Assembly: GCA_009746045.1 (NCBI GenBank) | Contig: RPFO01000080.1 | Location: 8,493,628-8,555,627, forward strand | Length of the DNA: 62,000 bases | Source: Mesostigma viride | Taxonomy: Eukaryota > Streptophyta > Mesostigmatophyceae > Mesostigmatales > Mesostigmataceae | Reading direction: 5' to 3' | Shown here: positions 19,004-29,110 of the stretch, one piece after another | Layout of the letters: each line of letters starts with the position of its first letter | How positions within the stretch are numbered: the stretch's first letter is position 1 | Made by a program: the position numbers and the translations under genes | The notes under the pieces: generated by a model | The model's input: the letters and a program-made list of their open reading frames with translations, nothing else | Database searches by the model: none | What the model was told of the DNA's origin: nothing

Positions 19004-19017
19004 CCTCCGATAACCAG
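19004..19017 (-). promoter_or_regulatory. Ty3-1 primer-binding site
   Basis: Read on the minus strand, ctggttatcggagg follows the 5' LTR directly. The same 14 bases follow the 5' LTR of Ty3-2 at 27461. After one spacer base it starts TGG, as expected for pairing to a tRNA 3' CCA end. I cannot name the tRNA. Confidence 0.8.
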
Positions 19018-19706
19018 TGTAACGAACCCATCCGGGTCGTGCGAAAGATCCTATGTTAGGGTGGTTAATATGGAAATCTGGGTCAACCGCTCACCACTCT
19101 CCGGGAGTGGTATTAACGGAGCAGTTGCGGCATTTACACTGCTACGGCTCACGGTGATTAATATTGCATTAATCTACACAACCCACATTCAGGATAGAGC
19201 CACCAAATGCAGTTGGAATTATGCCCCAGGTTCAGACAGGTGATAACACACACTTTATTCCGAACCAAGAGGACGAGACTCTCGTCCTCGGACCAATTTC
19301 ACCTAGGTCTGCCACCAAGCTGGCAAGGGGCGCCGACATGGCGCCGACCTTCCAGCGAATTCCAAAGCATGCAGTCCACACAAGATCCTCGGGTCGACAT
19401 CGACCCCCGCCAGCTGGCTACAGAATCCACGCATGAGTACAATATCTCAACCAGCTGTAAAGTACGCAGCGCGGCGCGAATGCACCGGCCTACTAGCTCT
19501 AGAAGATCTCGAACATCAACCTAGGCCCAAAATAACCGGTCCGAATCACACAAACTATCATAGTTCCATACAAAAATCCTGACCAAGGGACAATTCCCAG
19601 ATTAAGTCCCGAAATGAATCCCAAAGTCCTACGGACTATGACAACAAGCCAAAATACATAATTTATTCCATTGTTGCGCCCGTTCCAAAGGGTCGGGTTC
19701 GCAACA
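19018..19706 (-). repeat. Ty3-1 5' LTR
   Basis: 689 bp, nearly identical to 8176-8864. The palindrome is at 19269-19289. It is followed on the plus side by the target duplication ggcgg and the continuation of LINE A ORF1. Confidence 0.97.
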
Positions 19707-19711
19707 GGCGG

Positions 19712-20278
19712 ACTTGGTTAAGCAACACACCACCTCCACCACCTCCGCCGTCGCAGCACAGCTCAAGCAGCAGACGCTCGACCTCCGCGAGGAGGCTGAG
19801 CTCGCCAAGCGCAGCCTAAACGTCATCGTCAAGAACTTCGACCTGGACTGGTGGAAGGTGAGAATTCCGAGAAGCTTGCACGTGCGTTTGAGAAAGAAAT
19901 CCTTGGTCGCATGGGCCTTACTGGTGAGATCGAGCTGGTCGCCCACCGCCTTCGGACCCGCGCGCGGGGTAAGGCAGGGGCGCCACCGCTTCTTCTCACC
20001 TTTAAGAACCCGGCGGACAAGATTTCTTTTCTGAGACGCCGCAAGCGGCTCGAGAAGACTGCATTCACCCTGGACAACGACTTGACCCTGACGCATGGCA
20101 ACACCGGCGACGGGATCTATGGCCGACCTACCTCCAGCTCCGGCAGACCGCGGCAGGGAAGCCGGTGTACTGGAAGGGCCGGGGCGGCCATCTACGTCGG
20201 CCACAAGCCCTGGCACGCGACCCCCGCGCGGCCCGGGCAGCACCTCCCGACAGCCCAGCTTAGGGGAATACAGCAGTA
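19712..20278 (+). pseudogene. LINE A ORF1, C-terminal half
   Basis: It resumes exactly after the Ty3-1 target duplication: ADLVKQHTTSTTSAVAAQL, a coiled coil with LDLREEAELAKRSLNVIVKN, then in another frame GENSEKLARAFEKEIL, the basic patch RARGKAG, and PPLLLTFKNPADKISFLRRR with RKRLEKTAFTLDNDLTL. These match the RRM-like and C-terminal domains of L1-type ORF1 proteins. At least two frameshifts are present. The sequence ends with HKPWHATPA followed by a 3' UTR shared with copies B and C. Confidence 0.85.
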
Positions 20279-20601
20279 GTAGTGTAGAATAGTCACTGTG
20301 CCTTGCCGTGGCCTTGTACATGTACGCATATATTATGGGCCCACCAGCTAATGCCTTCAAATTAAAAAAATAATCTGTCGGCGCCCCTAGTAGGTGCCTG
20401 AATACAGTGGTGGGCATGGGTGCACTTCGTGCACGCAGAGTAGGTGGCAGTTTACATTCCCCCACGTACCTCAGTGCAGGAAGTAGCCGGCCATTGAACT
20501 AGTGTATTAATGGCCATATGCCCCTTCATCAGTGCTACATATTCCCAACGGAGTTATGTTCCTAATTAATTAATTAATTAATTAATTAATTTGGACGAGA
20601 T

Positions 20602-21148
20602 TAGGCAGCGTAGGATAGCATTCGTAGGACTGACATCTTGCTCCGGCGCACCAGTCAGGTATAGACACCGCCCTTGGTCTGGCCGGCCCCCATGCAGCGG
20701 CTTGGCCAACCAGGGCGGCATATCCTGACCTGGCCTGGCCCCAAGGACATAATTTCCTAGAAAGCTGGGTAAACCTGCCATGAACTACACACATGATCAC
20801 AGATGTTGCTTGCCGACCTAGTGGTCCCAGCTCAGTAATTTGAACACCGCATTTACTCCCTCTCTCTTGCTTGGACTGCTATGCAGGACAAGATCGAAGC
20901 GGTGGCAGACGATTGTCCAGGCTCACATGCACGCCAGCCCCTGTGGGCAAGCCCACCCCCCCAAAGAGGAAGCCGGGGGCGCTTTGCTGAGTAGAGTCGC
21001 TAGGGTTTTCTAGACTAGATTAGCTTAGAGTTATAGCTTATAGTTCGGTTTCGCGGCTTCGCCCACCTCCATCCATCCAGCAAGGGAATGTGTGCTACAT
21101 GATCTCCCAACGGAGTCATGTTATAGTTTAATTTAATTATTTAATAGC
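20602..21148 (+). pseudogene. LINE K, downstream segment and 3' UTR
   Basis: Continues K after the element A target duplication. taggcagcgtaggatagcat encodes the RQRRIAFVGH-like segment found in G, followed by frames like GLAGP, the LDDLVVPAQF region and a PPPPKRRR-like end near 20960. The 3' UTR includes a short catc repeat near 21070, tgtgctacatgatctcccaa, and an AT-rich tail ending near 21148. Confidence 0.75.
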
Positions 21149-21602
21149 AGAATCGAACTACGCCGATGATACTACTCTCATCGAGGATACCGAACATGTC
21201 TAGCTCTGGACCGTAGGACTGCCTGCATGGCCCTGGAAGCACGAGCAGTTGGCCTGGAAATCAGCAAGACTGAAGCGATGGCCTTGGGCGGGCTCGATGG
21301 TCGTCCCCGGCCCGCCGCTTTTGCACCTGGACGGCCGGCACAGCAGTTAGATCCCTACACCGAGCGTTTTAAACTCTTGGGCAGTTGGCTTCCTAGCACC
21401 AAGGATGACGTACATCGACACACGCGTAGGTCTTGCATGGACGGCTTTGCGTAAATTAGACACAGTGTGGAACGCCAAGAAGGACCTGGGCGCTGGCCGG
21501 AAACGGCATCTTTTCAAGGTTCTTGTTCTTACTATTCTGACATATGGGGCGGAAGTGCCTGTACACTTGACTGAACATCTGGAGTCCAGATTGAATTAAT
21601 GG
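21149..21602 (+). pseudogene. LINE L, reverse transcriptase fragment
   Basis: Starts within the catalytic box (YADDTTLIED-like, 21155-21190) directly after the K tail. It then runs in shifting frames through LEARAVGLEISKTEAMALGG, a FKLLGSWLPSTKDDV-like stretch, TRVGLAWTALRKLDTVWNAK and LFKVLVLTILTYGAE. A stop ends it at 21599. It is 5'-truncated and lacks the usual C-terminus. Its 3' end faces the (TTAA) tail of LINE H. Confidence 0.75.
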
Positions 21603-21620
21603 AACAGTTACTTGTCCAGA

Positions 21621-23226
21621 TTAATTACTTAATTAATTAAACTCGTGATCCCGTTGGGAAGTCATGACGGAGCATGCATTACCCCCGATGGATCTGGATG
21701 GATGGATGGATGGATGGATGGATGGATGGATGGATGGATGGATGGATGGATGGATGGATGGATGGATGGATGGATGGATGGATGGATGGATGGATGGATG
21801 GATGGATGGATGGATGGATGGATGGATGGATGGATGGATGGATGGATGGATGGATGGATGGATGGATGGATGGATGGATGGATGGATGGATGGATGGATG
21901 GATGGATGGATGGATGGATGGATGGATGGATGGATGGATGGATGGATGGATGGATGGATGGATGGATGGATGGATGGATGGATGGATGGATGGATGGATG
22001 GATGGATGGATGGATGGATGGATGGATGGATGGATGGATGGATGGATGGATGGATGGATGGATGGATGGATGGATGGGTACACGCAATCCTACCGGTCTA
22101 AGCTATCTACATGCATGCTATCTACAAAACAATCCTATTCTATATCTGTGGTGCCCGCGACCCTAGGGGTCTTGGCTAGCATGCCTCCCTCGTTTGCAAA
22201 CACGCTCCTTCCCCACTGCAGTGGGTTTGTTGTCCTCTATGACCTGGGCCCACTTGGCCTAAGTTGTCCATAATCTTTTTCCAAATCACGGAGAGGCCTA
22301 GGCCCCCCATGTCCTCTACGCCGGAGCTGTTCTTTGAAGGTGCGGGCCTTGCGGCGTCTAACCTGGCTGGGCCCGGCCCATGCATGTGAGGAGGTGCCGG
22401 CTCGGCCGGGCGGGGCGCAGCCCTGCAGTCTGACTGAGTGGCCGGCATGTGAGGTGTATACCTGGTTGGTGCGAGCTAAGTGCCCTACTAGCAGCTGCTT
22501 GATGCATGGTGCTGGAGATAAGTGGCATGCCGAGGCCGGTACAAGTCCTCCCTGCGGACATGGGCAGCGTATCCTACACGGAAAATGGATCGCAGCATGT
22601 ACGTTGGTGACCGCGCCGTCCAACTAATTGCTGGCAAGGTCGGTGGTGAGAGTCCACGTCTCGGCCCCGTATGTAAGAATAGGGAGGACCAGGACCTTAA
22701 CAGGTCCTGTTTCTCTAGCTTGCCCAAGGGCTTGCGCCACAGTGCCCGGTATTGTTGACGTAAAGCGTGCCATGCAGGCGAGGGAGATACGGTGGTCCAC
22801 ATCGGCCTCACAGCTGGGGAGTAAGCTACCCAGCAACTTGACGCGGTCCCGAAACAGGACTCGAGTCTGAGCCTTTCTCGAGGAGGAAGTAGGAAGAGGT
22901 CGGGCGGTGGCTCAGTAAGCTCAATCGTCAGAGCCTCGGTCTTCTTGCTGACCTGAAGCCCCACCACACGGGCCTCGATTGCTAGGCTGCCAGTCAAGCC
23001 ACGTCTGCACGTGCTCAGTGCCCTCGAAGAGGGTGGTGTCGTCTGCATAGATGATGTCCGCCAGCCGAATCTCCGTTTCCGCCTAGCTGCCATGCCAGAA
23101 ACGGCTGTCGACCAGCACCCCTGGTTCCCTACCCACAATGCGAGCAAACCGTTTGCGCGCATGAATCATTACGTATTCGACCACAATAATGAACAGGTAG
23201 GGAGAGAGCACGCAGCCCTTCTTGGA
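21621..23226 (-). mobile_element. LINE H, 5'-truncated
   Basis: On the minus strand it begins inside the RT at GCVLSPYLFII-like sequence (about 23226), passes a decayed YADD region, VVGLQVSKKTEALTIEL, AWHALRQQYRALWRKPLGKLEKQDL and a GHLARTNQVYTS-like block, and ends in a 3' UTR containing the long GGAT array. The tail is TTAA repeats at 21621-21640, after the conserved 3'-terminal sequence cttcccaacgggatcacgag. The closest relative here is LINE M (48177-48978). Confidence 0.75.
21695..22077. repeat. (GGAT)n microsatellite, about 95 copies
   Basis: Essentially perfect GGAT repeats for 383 bases. They lie inside the 3' UTR of LINE H at the place where LINE M has only four CATC units (48904-48920). 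Both strands are open in several frames (MDGW, PSIH), which are artefacts. Confidence 0.98.
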
Positions 23227-23445
23227 TTAATTAATAATACACATAGCCCTGAGAAAGGGGCATCTATGGGTTTTCAATACAGTCTGACCGGGCTACAACC
23301 TGCAGGTGTATGATGTAAATTGTCACCTAGCTGCTCTGGGTGCACAGTGTGCACCTGCACCTAGCTGGCACCATGATGGATCATGCATCCCGATCATGCT
23401 CGCACGGGGCGGCTTGGGGAGATGGCCTAGAAGGCCTGCATGACA
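23227..23445 (-). mobile_element. ORF1-only LINE 3' UTR and tail (copy I, distal part)
   Basis: On the minus strand it matches the 3' end of ORF1-only copies B and C: a gtgcaggtgcac-type block, gccccttctcagggctatgt-like sequence near 23260, and a short TTAA tail next to LINE H at 23227. The proximal part of the same 3' UTR lies at 24826-24955, beyond element N. Confidence 0.55.
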
Positions 23446-23587
23446 TATATATTATAATAATATAATTACTTACAGCAGAGTGAAATCACTCAAACCAAAG
23501 CAAACGCCCAGCTATAAACCTCTATACAGAGCCATGTCAAATCTCTATACTACGATAAAACCAATGGAAACTCCTAACGGGAGGAAC

Positions 23588-24834
23588 CTAATAGCCCTGC
23601 TGCACCGCAAAATCAGCCCGCGTACGGCGTAGCATGATGTCAGCCATGGCCCGAGTCAGCGCCACCGACAAGCGCTGACGCCAATATGACGTCCAGGTCC
23701 GCGCCGACCATGAGGCCCGCTGGCCCTCCAGGTCCAGCCGGTCCTCCCGGAGCCGGCAACACTCCTTGAAGAAGGCGGAGGTCAGGGGCCCCATGGCCCC
23801 AAACTCCTCCAGGACAAAGGGCACCACACGATGGTGCCCGACGTCGCCGTAGGCCAGGAGCTTGGCCCGCTCCGCCCGGTCCGCCGTGTAACCTGCCGTG
23901 AGGGAGGCCCCAGCCACGTGGCTAAGAGCCAAGGGCCGCGCCACCGAAACGTCGATAAGCAGATGCCGGCCACCCCCCTCAAAGTCCAGCACCACGATGT
24001 CAGGCCGGTGGTTGGGGGAATAGAAGGCAGCGCCATCCGCATCCTCGGACCGGATGTTCGCGTGGGGGAAAACCGACCGAATCATGGCGAGCACCACCGT
24101 CAGGAGGACAGTGTGCAAATACAAATACCAATTCTGATTCTGTTGGCCCCCCATGCAGGAAAGGTAGTGAGTCCCCGTGGGATCCAGCGGCTGCCCACAG
24201 CTACCACAAGGCCGCCCGGCCGGAACAAGAGGCTGCGGGGCAAATAGCTGGTGCCGGAGCGCCACCGAGTAGTGGCTGGGAGCCAAGGCGAATGGGGGGC
24301 CATGGGAAGAGCACGAAGGTACGCCGAGCCCACACTCCGCAAGGAAAGCGAGAACAGCCACGCACGTCCCTGGGCGTTGAGGTCCGCGAAAAGAGCAATC
24401 CAATCAGCCGTGTGCAGAATACCCGCGTAGGTTTTCTGGTGTTTATCGATGACGCGAGCAGGGAATGCGGCGGGAGATTGAACGGAGGCGACCGAGGGAG
24501 TGCCGCGAGGGAGGTGGCGCTGTACCGCCTGAGCGGCACGGACGGGAGAACAGGCCTGCTGGATCTCAGCATAGGCCTCCTGGATGGCAGTGACGAAGGG
24601 CAAGGGGTTGCTGGGGTCCAGGAGGTCAGGCGCTGCCGTTGCCAAAAGGGGCAGGAGCCGGCAGCTTTCCGCCCACGACTGAGCGACGGAGCCCAAAAAT
24701 GCTGCTGGGGCCAGCCGAGCGGCACGAGTCAGACCACAGCCACCCATCCGTGCAGGCAGGGAGGCAATGCGAATAGCATGTGGCGGGAGGTCGCCAGGTC
24801 GGGGCCCGGGACCAGCAGCATTTATATGGGGCAT
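23588..24834 (-). pseudogene. LINE N: RT thumb region, CCHC finger and PD-(D/E)XK-like endonuclease
   Basis: Two overlapping frames (24834-24100 and 24403-23588), joined by one frameshift near 24310. The first reads as the region after an RT palm (IASLPARMGGCGLTRAARL). The second has a CX2CX9HX3C finger (CGSCGQPLDPTGTHYLSC), then RSEDADGAAF, RPDIVVL and LLIDVSVA. That RPD...D-x-S pattern resembles the restriction-like endonuclease found C-terminal to RT in R2-type and Dualen/RandI LINEs. It differs from the APE endonuclease of LINE G, so it is a separate LINE lineage. The RT catalytic core is absent. It seems to have inserted into the 3' UTR of copy I. I am fairly sure of the domain type and less sure of the family. 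Confidence 0.7.
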
Positions 24835-24955
24835 GGAAGGTATATATGGCTATAGGCTATAGCTGGTGCATGGCATCTCAGCAGAGAGTAACTCTCTGCA
24901 TCGGCATTTTTTCCCCTCAGCATGGTCAAAGCATTTGTTTTCCTCAGCCGAGAAG
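24826..24955 (-). mobile_element. ORF1-only LINE 3' UTR (copy I, proximal part)
   Basis: Contains the palindromic word gcagagagtaactctctgc next to gatgccatgcaccagctata, matching the 3' UTR of copies B (about 26690) and C (about 49250). Insertion of N would explain its separation from 23227-23445. Confidence 0.5.
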
Positions 24956-24956
24956 A

Positions 24957-25108
24957 CGAGCCACGAGCCACGAGGTAGCCATGGCTGACGGCGGAGCTCA
25001 TAACTTTCACATTTGGGCACCGAATTCGGTTGTGCATATCACAATCGCTTCGTCTTTCTAAGACGCACACACTGATATAATTTTCCGAAGCTGTTACGCA
25101 CTGAGTAT
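24957..25108 (+). promoter_or_regulatory. LINE 5' UTR (copy in B)
   Basis: Very similar to 7147-7294: gccacgaggtagccatggct, gctcataactttcacatttg, the hairpin cttcgtctttctaagacg and tgatataattttccgaag before the ATG near 25109. Confidence 0.65.
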
Positions 25109-26516
25109 ATGACGAGCAAACGCTCATCTACGCAACGCAGCCTGGTGGATGTGTTAATTAAGCAATGAAAATACGTCTGCAGCTCCGGCTGCAGCTTCGC
25201 CCTCAGGTCCGGAAGGCAGCGGTGACACTATAGTCGCGCACTGGTGATCGCCCAGCCCACCGGGCTTGCCTCGCCATCTGCATATCGCCTGAGCCCAAGC
25301 GCATGCAGTCGCCCTGCCGAGCCGCACTGGGACGAGATGGCCTTTGACGTCAACGCACCTGGCTTCTGGACACGAGGCCCGGGAGCCTTCATGGAAGCCA
25401 TGTTTTTCGGCACGCACGCCTCGCTTGTAGCCCTGTGCTCGCACCTCATCTCCCACAATTAACCGCGGCCGCTGGCCAAATGGCCTGCCCTGCAACCCCG
25501 CCGAAGATCTCCCGCTCATTCTCCGCTCGAATCGACCCCGGCTCCAGCGCTTCGCCCTCTGCTCCCTCCTCGGGCGTTCCGATGCCGAGATCTGGGCTCC
25601 CCCTCCAACCGTCTCGACCGAAGCCATCGATCGTCCGCACCCTCCGTTTGTAAGGAATTAAGCTTTCGAGCAGCACGTGACCCCCCTTGCCGCAGATGTG
25701 GCGGCAATGGGAGGCACGCTGGCTGCTGAGCTCCCTCACATTTCCACCACCGTCACCTCCACCTCCACCCTCCTCGCCTCCACCTCCACTGCCACCTCCG
25801 CTCCTCCACCGCCGACCTCAAGGCCCAGCTCCTCGGCATCGACCAGCGCCTCAAGGACAACGCCATCGCCATCGAGTGCATGCAAAACACCGCAGGCATC
25901 ACCGCCCATGCGGTTAACTTCAGGACATTGATTGCCGCCAAGCAAGCCCCCGCTGGCCCAACCGGCGATGCCCCTCCCACCCAGACCTGGGCGGACCTGC
26001 TCAATTAAGCACCACGCCACCTCCACCACCTCCATGCACCATCGCGGCACAGCTTAAGCAACAAGCCCTCGACCTCCGCGAGGAGGTCGACCGCACCCAG
26101 CGCAGCCACAATGTCATCGTCAAGCACTTCGACCAGCCGGAAGGTGAGACCTCGACGACTCTTCTCACGGCATTTAAGCGCGACATTCTTGCCCCCATGC
26201 ACATTACTGGTGAGCTGCGGATGTCGGCTGTCCGCCTCCCCCGCGCGCGGGGTAAGGCCATGGCCCGGCACCCGTGCTCCTCATGCACCTTTATGAGTAC
26301 ATGGCGGACAAGCTGTTGTTTCTTAAAAACTACAAGAAGCGCTCGAAGACTCACTTCACGCTGGACGACGACTTGACCCTGGCACAGCAACAACGGCGAC
26401 GCGAGCTATGGCCGACCTACCTCCAGATCCGGCAAAGCGCAGGGGGGAAACCGGTATACTGGCGGGGGGACGTCATCCACGTCGACCACAAGCCTTGGCA
26501 GGCACCCCCAGTTTAG
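25109..26516 (+). pseudogene. LINE B ORF1, heavily decayed
   Basis: Starts MTSKRSSTQRSLV, then an early stop and repeated frameshifts. Recognisable pieces are EAMFFGTHASLVALCSHL (about 25400), a coiled-coil segment with LKDNAIAIECMQN (about 25850), HNVIVKHFDQPEGE (about 26105) and the C-terminal domain FTLDDDLTLAQQQRRRELWP to VYWRGDVIHVDHKPWQAPPV at 26274-26516. Family role is the L1-type RNA-binding protein. This copy cannot encode it. Confidence 0.8.
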
Positions 26517-26874
26517 GGAATATAGCAGCAGTGTAGATTAGTAAGGCTTAGCCTACCACGCGGCCCCAGCGCATGTGCGCCCATAATGGCCATTGATGAT
26601 GCATTTAAGAATTTAGCCATGTGCACCCTGCCTATAATGGGACCCATGGATGATGCATTAAGAATTAGCTCAGCCCTGCCTATACAGAGAGTCACTCTCT
26701 GCATGATGAGAAGCCATGCCCTAGCTCTTGTATAGCCATGTTGATCTTCCCTCCCCATGACAGGCTCCCCCTTAGCTGGGCATAGCTTGATAGATCATGC
26801 ATGGGGGTGCAGGTGCCCTGGTGCACCTCGAGCAAGTGTCGTTTACATTCCCACCCTTGCAGGAAGTAGCTTAG

Positions 26875-27460
26875 TGTTACGTCCCTGCCCTTTTGGCCGG
26901 ACGTAACAATGGAATAAATTACTAAGGCTGTTTGGTCTATTGAACTTGGGTTTTACGGACCTTGGCTATTGTGTGAATTGGACTAGTTATTTTGGTCCTA
27001 GGTTGTCCTTTTAGGGGCCGGCGCTGTGGCGCCGCGCCGGTTCTGAGTCTGTCAGTGGTTCTAGGCGTGGATCCTATAGTTGAGGGTCGATGTCGGCCCG
27101 GATCCTACGTGGAATGAGTGACTCGGATTGTTCTAAGGAAATTGGCGTGTATCTGCGCCGCAACCAACCTAGGTTAAATTGGTCCAAGGACGAGAGTCTC
27201 GTCCTCTTGGTTTAATGAATGATAAGTGCGAATACGCCTACACATTGAGCCCGGGGCATTATCCATTTGTAATCGGTATTGCTAGCCATTATAAGTGTGA
27301 ACTAATTAGCTTGGCATTAAGCCGTGATGCCAGATATCTCACGTCACTCACGTCGTGAAGCGCAACCTACTTTAGGCTATCTTGAATTATTCCTAATTCC
27401 GGCAAGGAGGGTCTTTTGCTACGTAGCTCAGGCTAGGTGAGTCTGGGCAGGGACGTAACA
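26875..27460 (+). repeat. Ty3-2 5' LTR
   Basis: Starts tgttacgtccctg and ends cagggacgtaaca, a perfect 13-bp terminal inverted repeat. The start also folds as gttacgtcc...ggacgtaac followed by aatggaataaat. The palindrome aggacgagagtctcgtcct lies at 27187-27205. Confidence 0.96.
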
Positions 27461-27474
27461 CTGGTTATCGGAGG
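27461..27474 (+). promoter_or_regulatory. Ty3-2 primer-binding site
   Basis: ctggttatcggagg directly follows the 5' LTR, identical to the Ty3-1 site at 19017-19004. Confidence 0.8.
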
Positions 27475-27559
27475 AAATGTGCTGGAAAGGTTAGCTAACT
27501 CTCGCGGAGAGGGTTAGTGAGCCAATTAGGATACCAAGACGAAGCTTGGCGTAGGTAGA

Positions 27560-27800
27560 GGTTCCGGAATTCAACGATTGCTGTCAGGCCGGCGGCCAGC
27601 CCGTAAAGGGATTCAACGACGACCTAGCAGCAAGCGGCCAGTCTGGGATACTCGGCGGGGCTAGCAATAGTCCTGTGGTGAGGTGCTGTCAACTATAGCG
27701 TTCAGCCCTCCTGTTTTCAACGACACCTAGTGGCGGCCAGGGCTTGCCTTCAACGACACCGGGTGGCGGCCAGTTCAGGAGGGATTAACGTCATCGAAGA
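27560..27800 (+). repeat. Degenerate repeats in the Ty3-2 leader
   Basis: Four copies of a motif beginning ttcaacga and ending cggccag, at about 27570, 27610, 27717 and 27750. They lie in the untranslated leader, where packaging or dimerisation signals would be expected. No matching array was seen in the Ty3-1 leader. Confidence 0.6.
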
Positions 27801-28206
27801 TGGTACGTCCCCTAGTTAGAATTCTTTCTTTACAAAGCTATGCCTGCTGAAGGCTAGCTGGCGAGCTTGCTCTCTATCCGGGAACGCGCGCGCAGGGGGT
27901 TTATGTTATATGTTGTGCCTCTATAGGTTGTAAATGTTGTTGGTGCCCATGGACGTCGCGGAGACGGACATTCGTTGTTTGACCTGCAAGGGGTCGTGGG
28001 GGTGGATACCGTCTGGCTGTTGCCGACTGTGTTGACGGTGTTTACCTCCGTGTGTGCGTATAGCCCGTTCCTGCGGAAGGCTCGGGCGTGTGCTGTGATA
28101 TACTCCGTGCTCCCTCTCCTCGTTTGTTTAAGGTCACTGCATTAGAGGTAGCCTGGGTTTCCCCTTTCTCTCTTGCTTGCAAGCCGCTGCCAGACTATGA
28201 TGTAAC

Positions 28207-28549
28207 ATGCCACGACGTAAAATAAACAAGGGTGGACAGTCTGGATTTCCTTACCACGCAGTAGCTCACGACGGGGATAAGGGTAGGCCTGCTATATTCT
28301 ACAGCTGGAATTAAGACGTGTGAGGAGCATATTAAAGATAAGATATTGTCCCAAGGCTCTAGTGCTAAGTGGAAAGGGTTTGATAACATTACAGATGCAG
28401 ATAGGTTTGTTAGGGAACACATGCCATTGCCTGAGGGGATGCACACCACACGTGAATGCTCCAAGCCACCCACACTCAGCAGTCAGGGGGAGGGGACAGC
28501 AGTTACAGTGACTTTCTCTCAGCTGACCATTGGCCCTAGCAAGCAGTAG
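28207..28549 (+). pseudogene. Ty3-2 hybrid-binding-domain ORF, frameshifted
   Basis: From ATG 28207 it reads MPRRKINKGGQSG, then YHAVAHDGDKGRPAIFYSW, before a stop at 28315. In the next frame it continues TCEEHIKDKILSQGS, KWKGFDNITDADRFV and ends at 28549. It aligns with the intact Ty3-1 protein at 18010-18381, including AVAHDG, IFYSW, HIKDK and ADxF. A small indel after the SW codons separates the two halves. Confidence 0.8.
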
Positions 28550-28980
28550 AGGAGACCAGTACTAGGGAGTAGTATTAGGTTCTATAGTTATAGCTCTATA
28601 GCACGTGGTTGCTCTCTCTCTTTCTCTCTCTTCCTTCCTGGGGAGGTGTTGCCTGCAGTGTAAGATACCGGTACGAGCACCATGCCCACACGGTCCCAAA
28701 CAAGGAACGCCAGAGATACAGAGGAAGAGATTAGAGAACGAGATCTAGAGAATACAGAGATAGAACCGGTAGACAACCACGAGCACGGTACAGAGGGTAT
28801 AGAGGTACCACTGCACGTCCAAGCAGGGACAGATACAGGTGAGGTCATGGAGAGACCTGCGGAAGGCTCCCCACGATCCAGAGATCAGAACCCTAGGTTC
28901 CCAGCGGATGGGGACAATATAGACGCCTTACCCAGGCAGGGAGATGACAGGAACGACCGAGAGAGACTCCAAGAGTACTC

Positions 28981-29023
28981 GCAGCAGCAGCAACAGCAGC
29001 AGCAGCAACAGCAGCAGCAGCAA

Positions 29024-29055
<32 letters not shown>

Positions 29056-29110
29056 GCAGCAACCGCAGCAGCAGCAACAGCAGCAGCAGCATCAGCAGCA
29101 GCAACGGTCA
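28981..29110 (+). repeat. CAG/CAA repeat coding polyglutamine in Gag
   Basis: Mixed cag and caa codons, about 40 in a row with a few interruptions. Ty3-1 Gag has a comparable but shorter Gln-rich region, so the bias is a family feature that has expanded here. Confidence 0.9.

Larger units (their letters stand above)
8176..19706 (-). mobile_element. Ty3/gypsy chromodomain retrotransposon Ty3-1, intact
   Basis: An 11,531-bp LTR element transcribed on the minus strand. The 689-bp LTRs (8176-8864 and 19018-19706) begin and end TG...CA and show one visible mismatch. The 5-bp target duplication ggcgg lies at 8171-8175 and 19707-19711. Order on the minus strand: 5' LTR, PBS, small hybrid-binding-domain ORF, gag, pol (protease, RT, RNase H, integrase, chromodomain), a third large ORF, hairpin plus polypurine tract, 3' LTR. 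All four ORFs are open. The near-identical LTRs point to recent insertion, so it may still be competent. Confidence 0.97.
7147..20589 (+). mobile_element. ORF1-only LINE 'A', split by Ty3-1
   Basis: The target-site duplication tttggacgagat lies at 7135-7146 and 20590-20601, and both copies fall inside the RT tail of LINE K. From 5' to 3' the element has a 5' UTR, a decayed ORF1 (7295-8175 and 19712-20278), a 3' UTR (20279-20560) and a tail of about eight TAAT units. No endonuclease or reverse transcriptase sequence lies between ORF1 and the tail. It is therefore a non-autonomous LINE carrying only ORF1. Ty3-1 occupies 8176-19706. Confidence 0.85.

Noticed and set aside
19629-20465. 278-codon minus-strand open frame across LINE A ORF1
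   Set aside because: Antisense to recognisable ORF1 domain sequence on the plus strand and cut by the Ty3-1 LTR border.
21645-22273. MDGW and PSIH repeat proteins
   Set aside because: Translations of a pure GGAT array in a LINE 3' UTR. All frames on both strands stay open.
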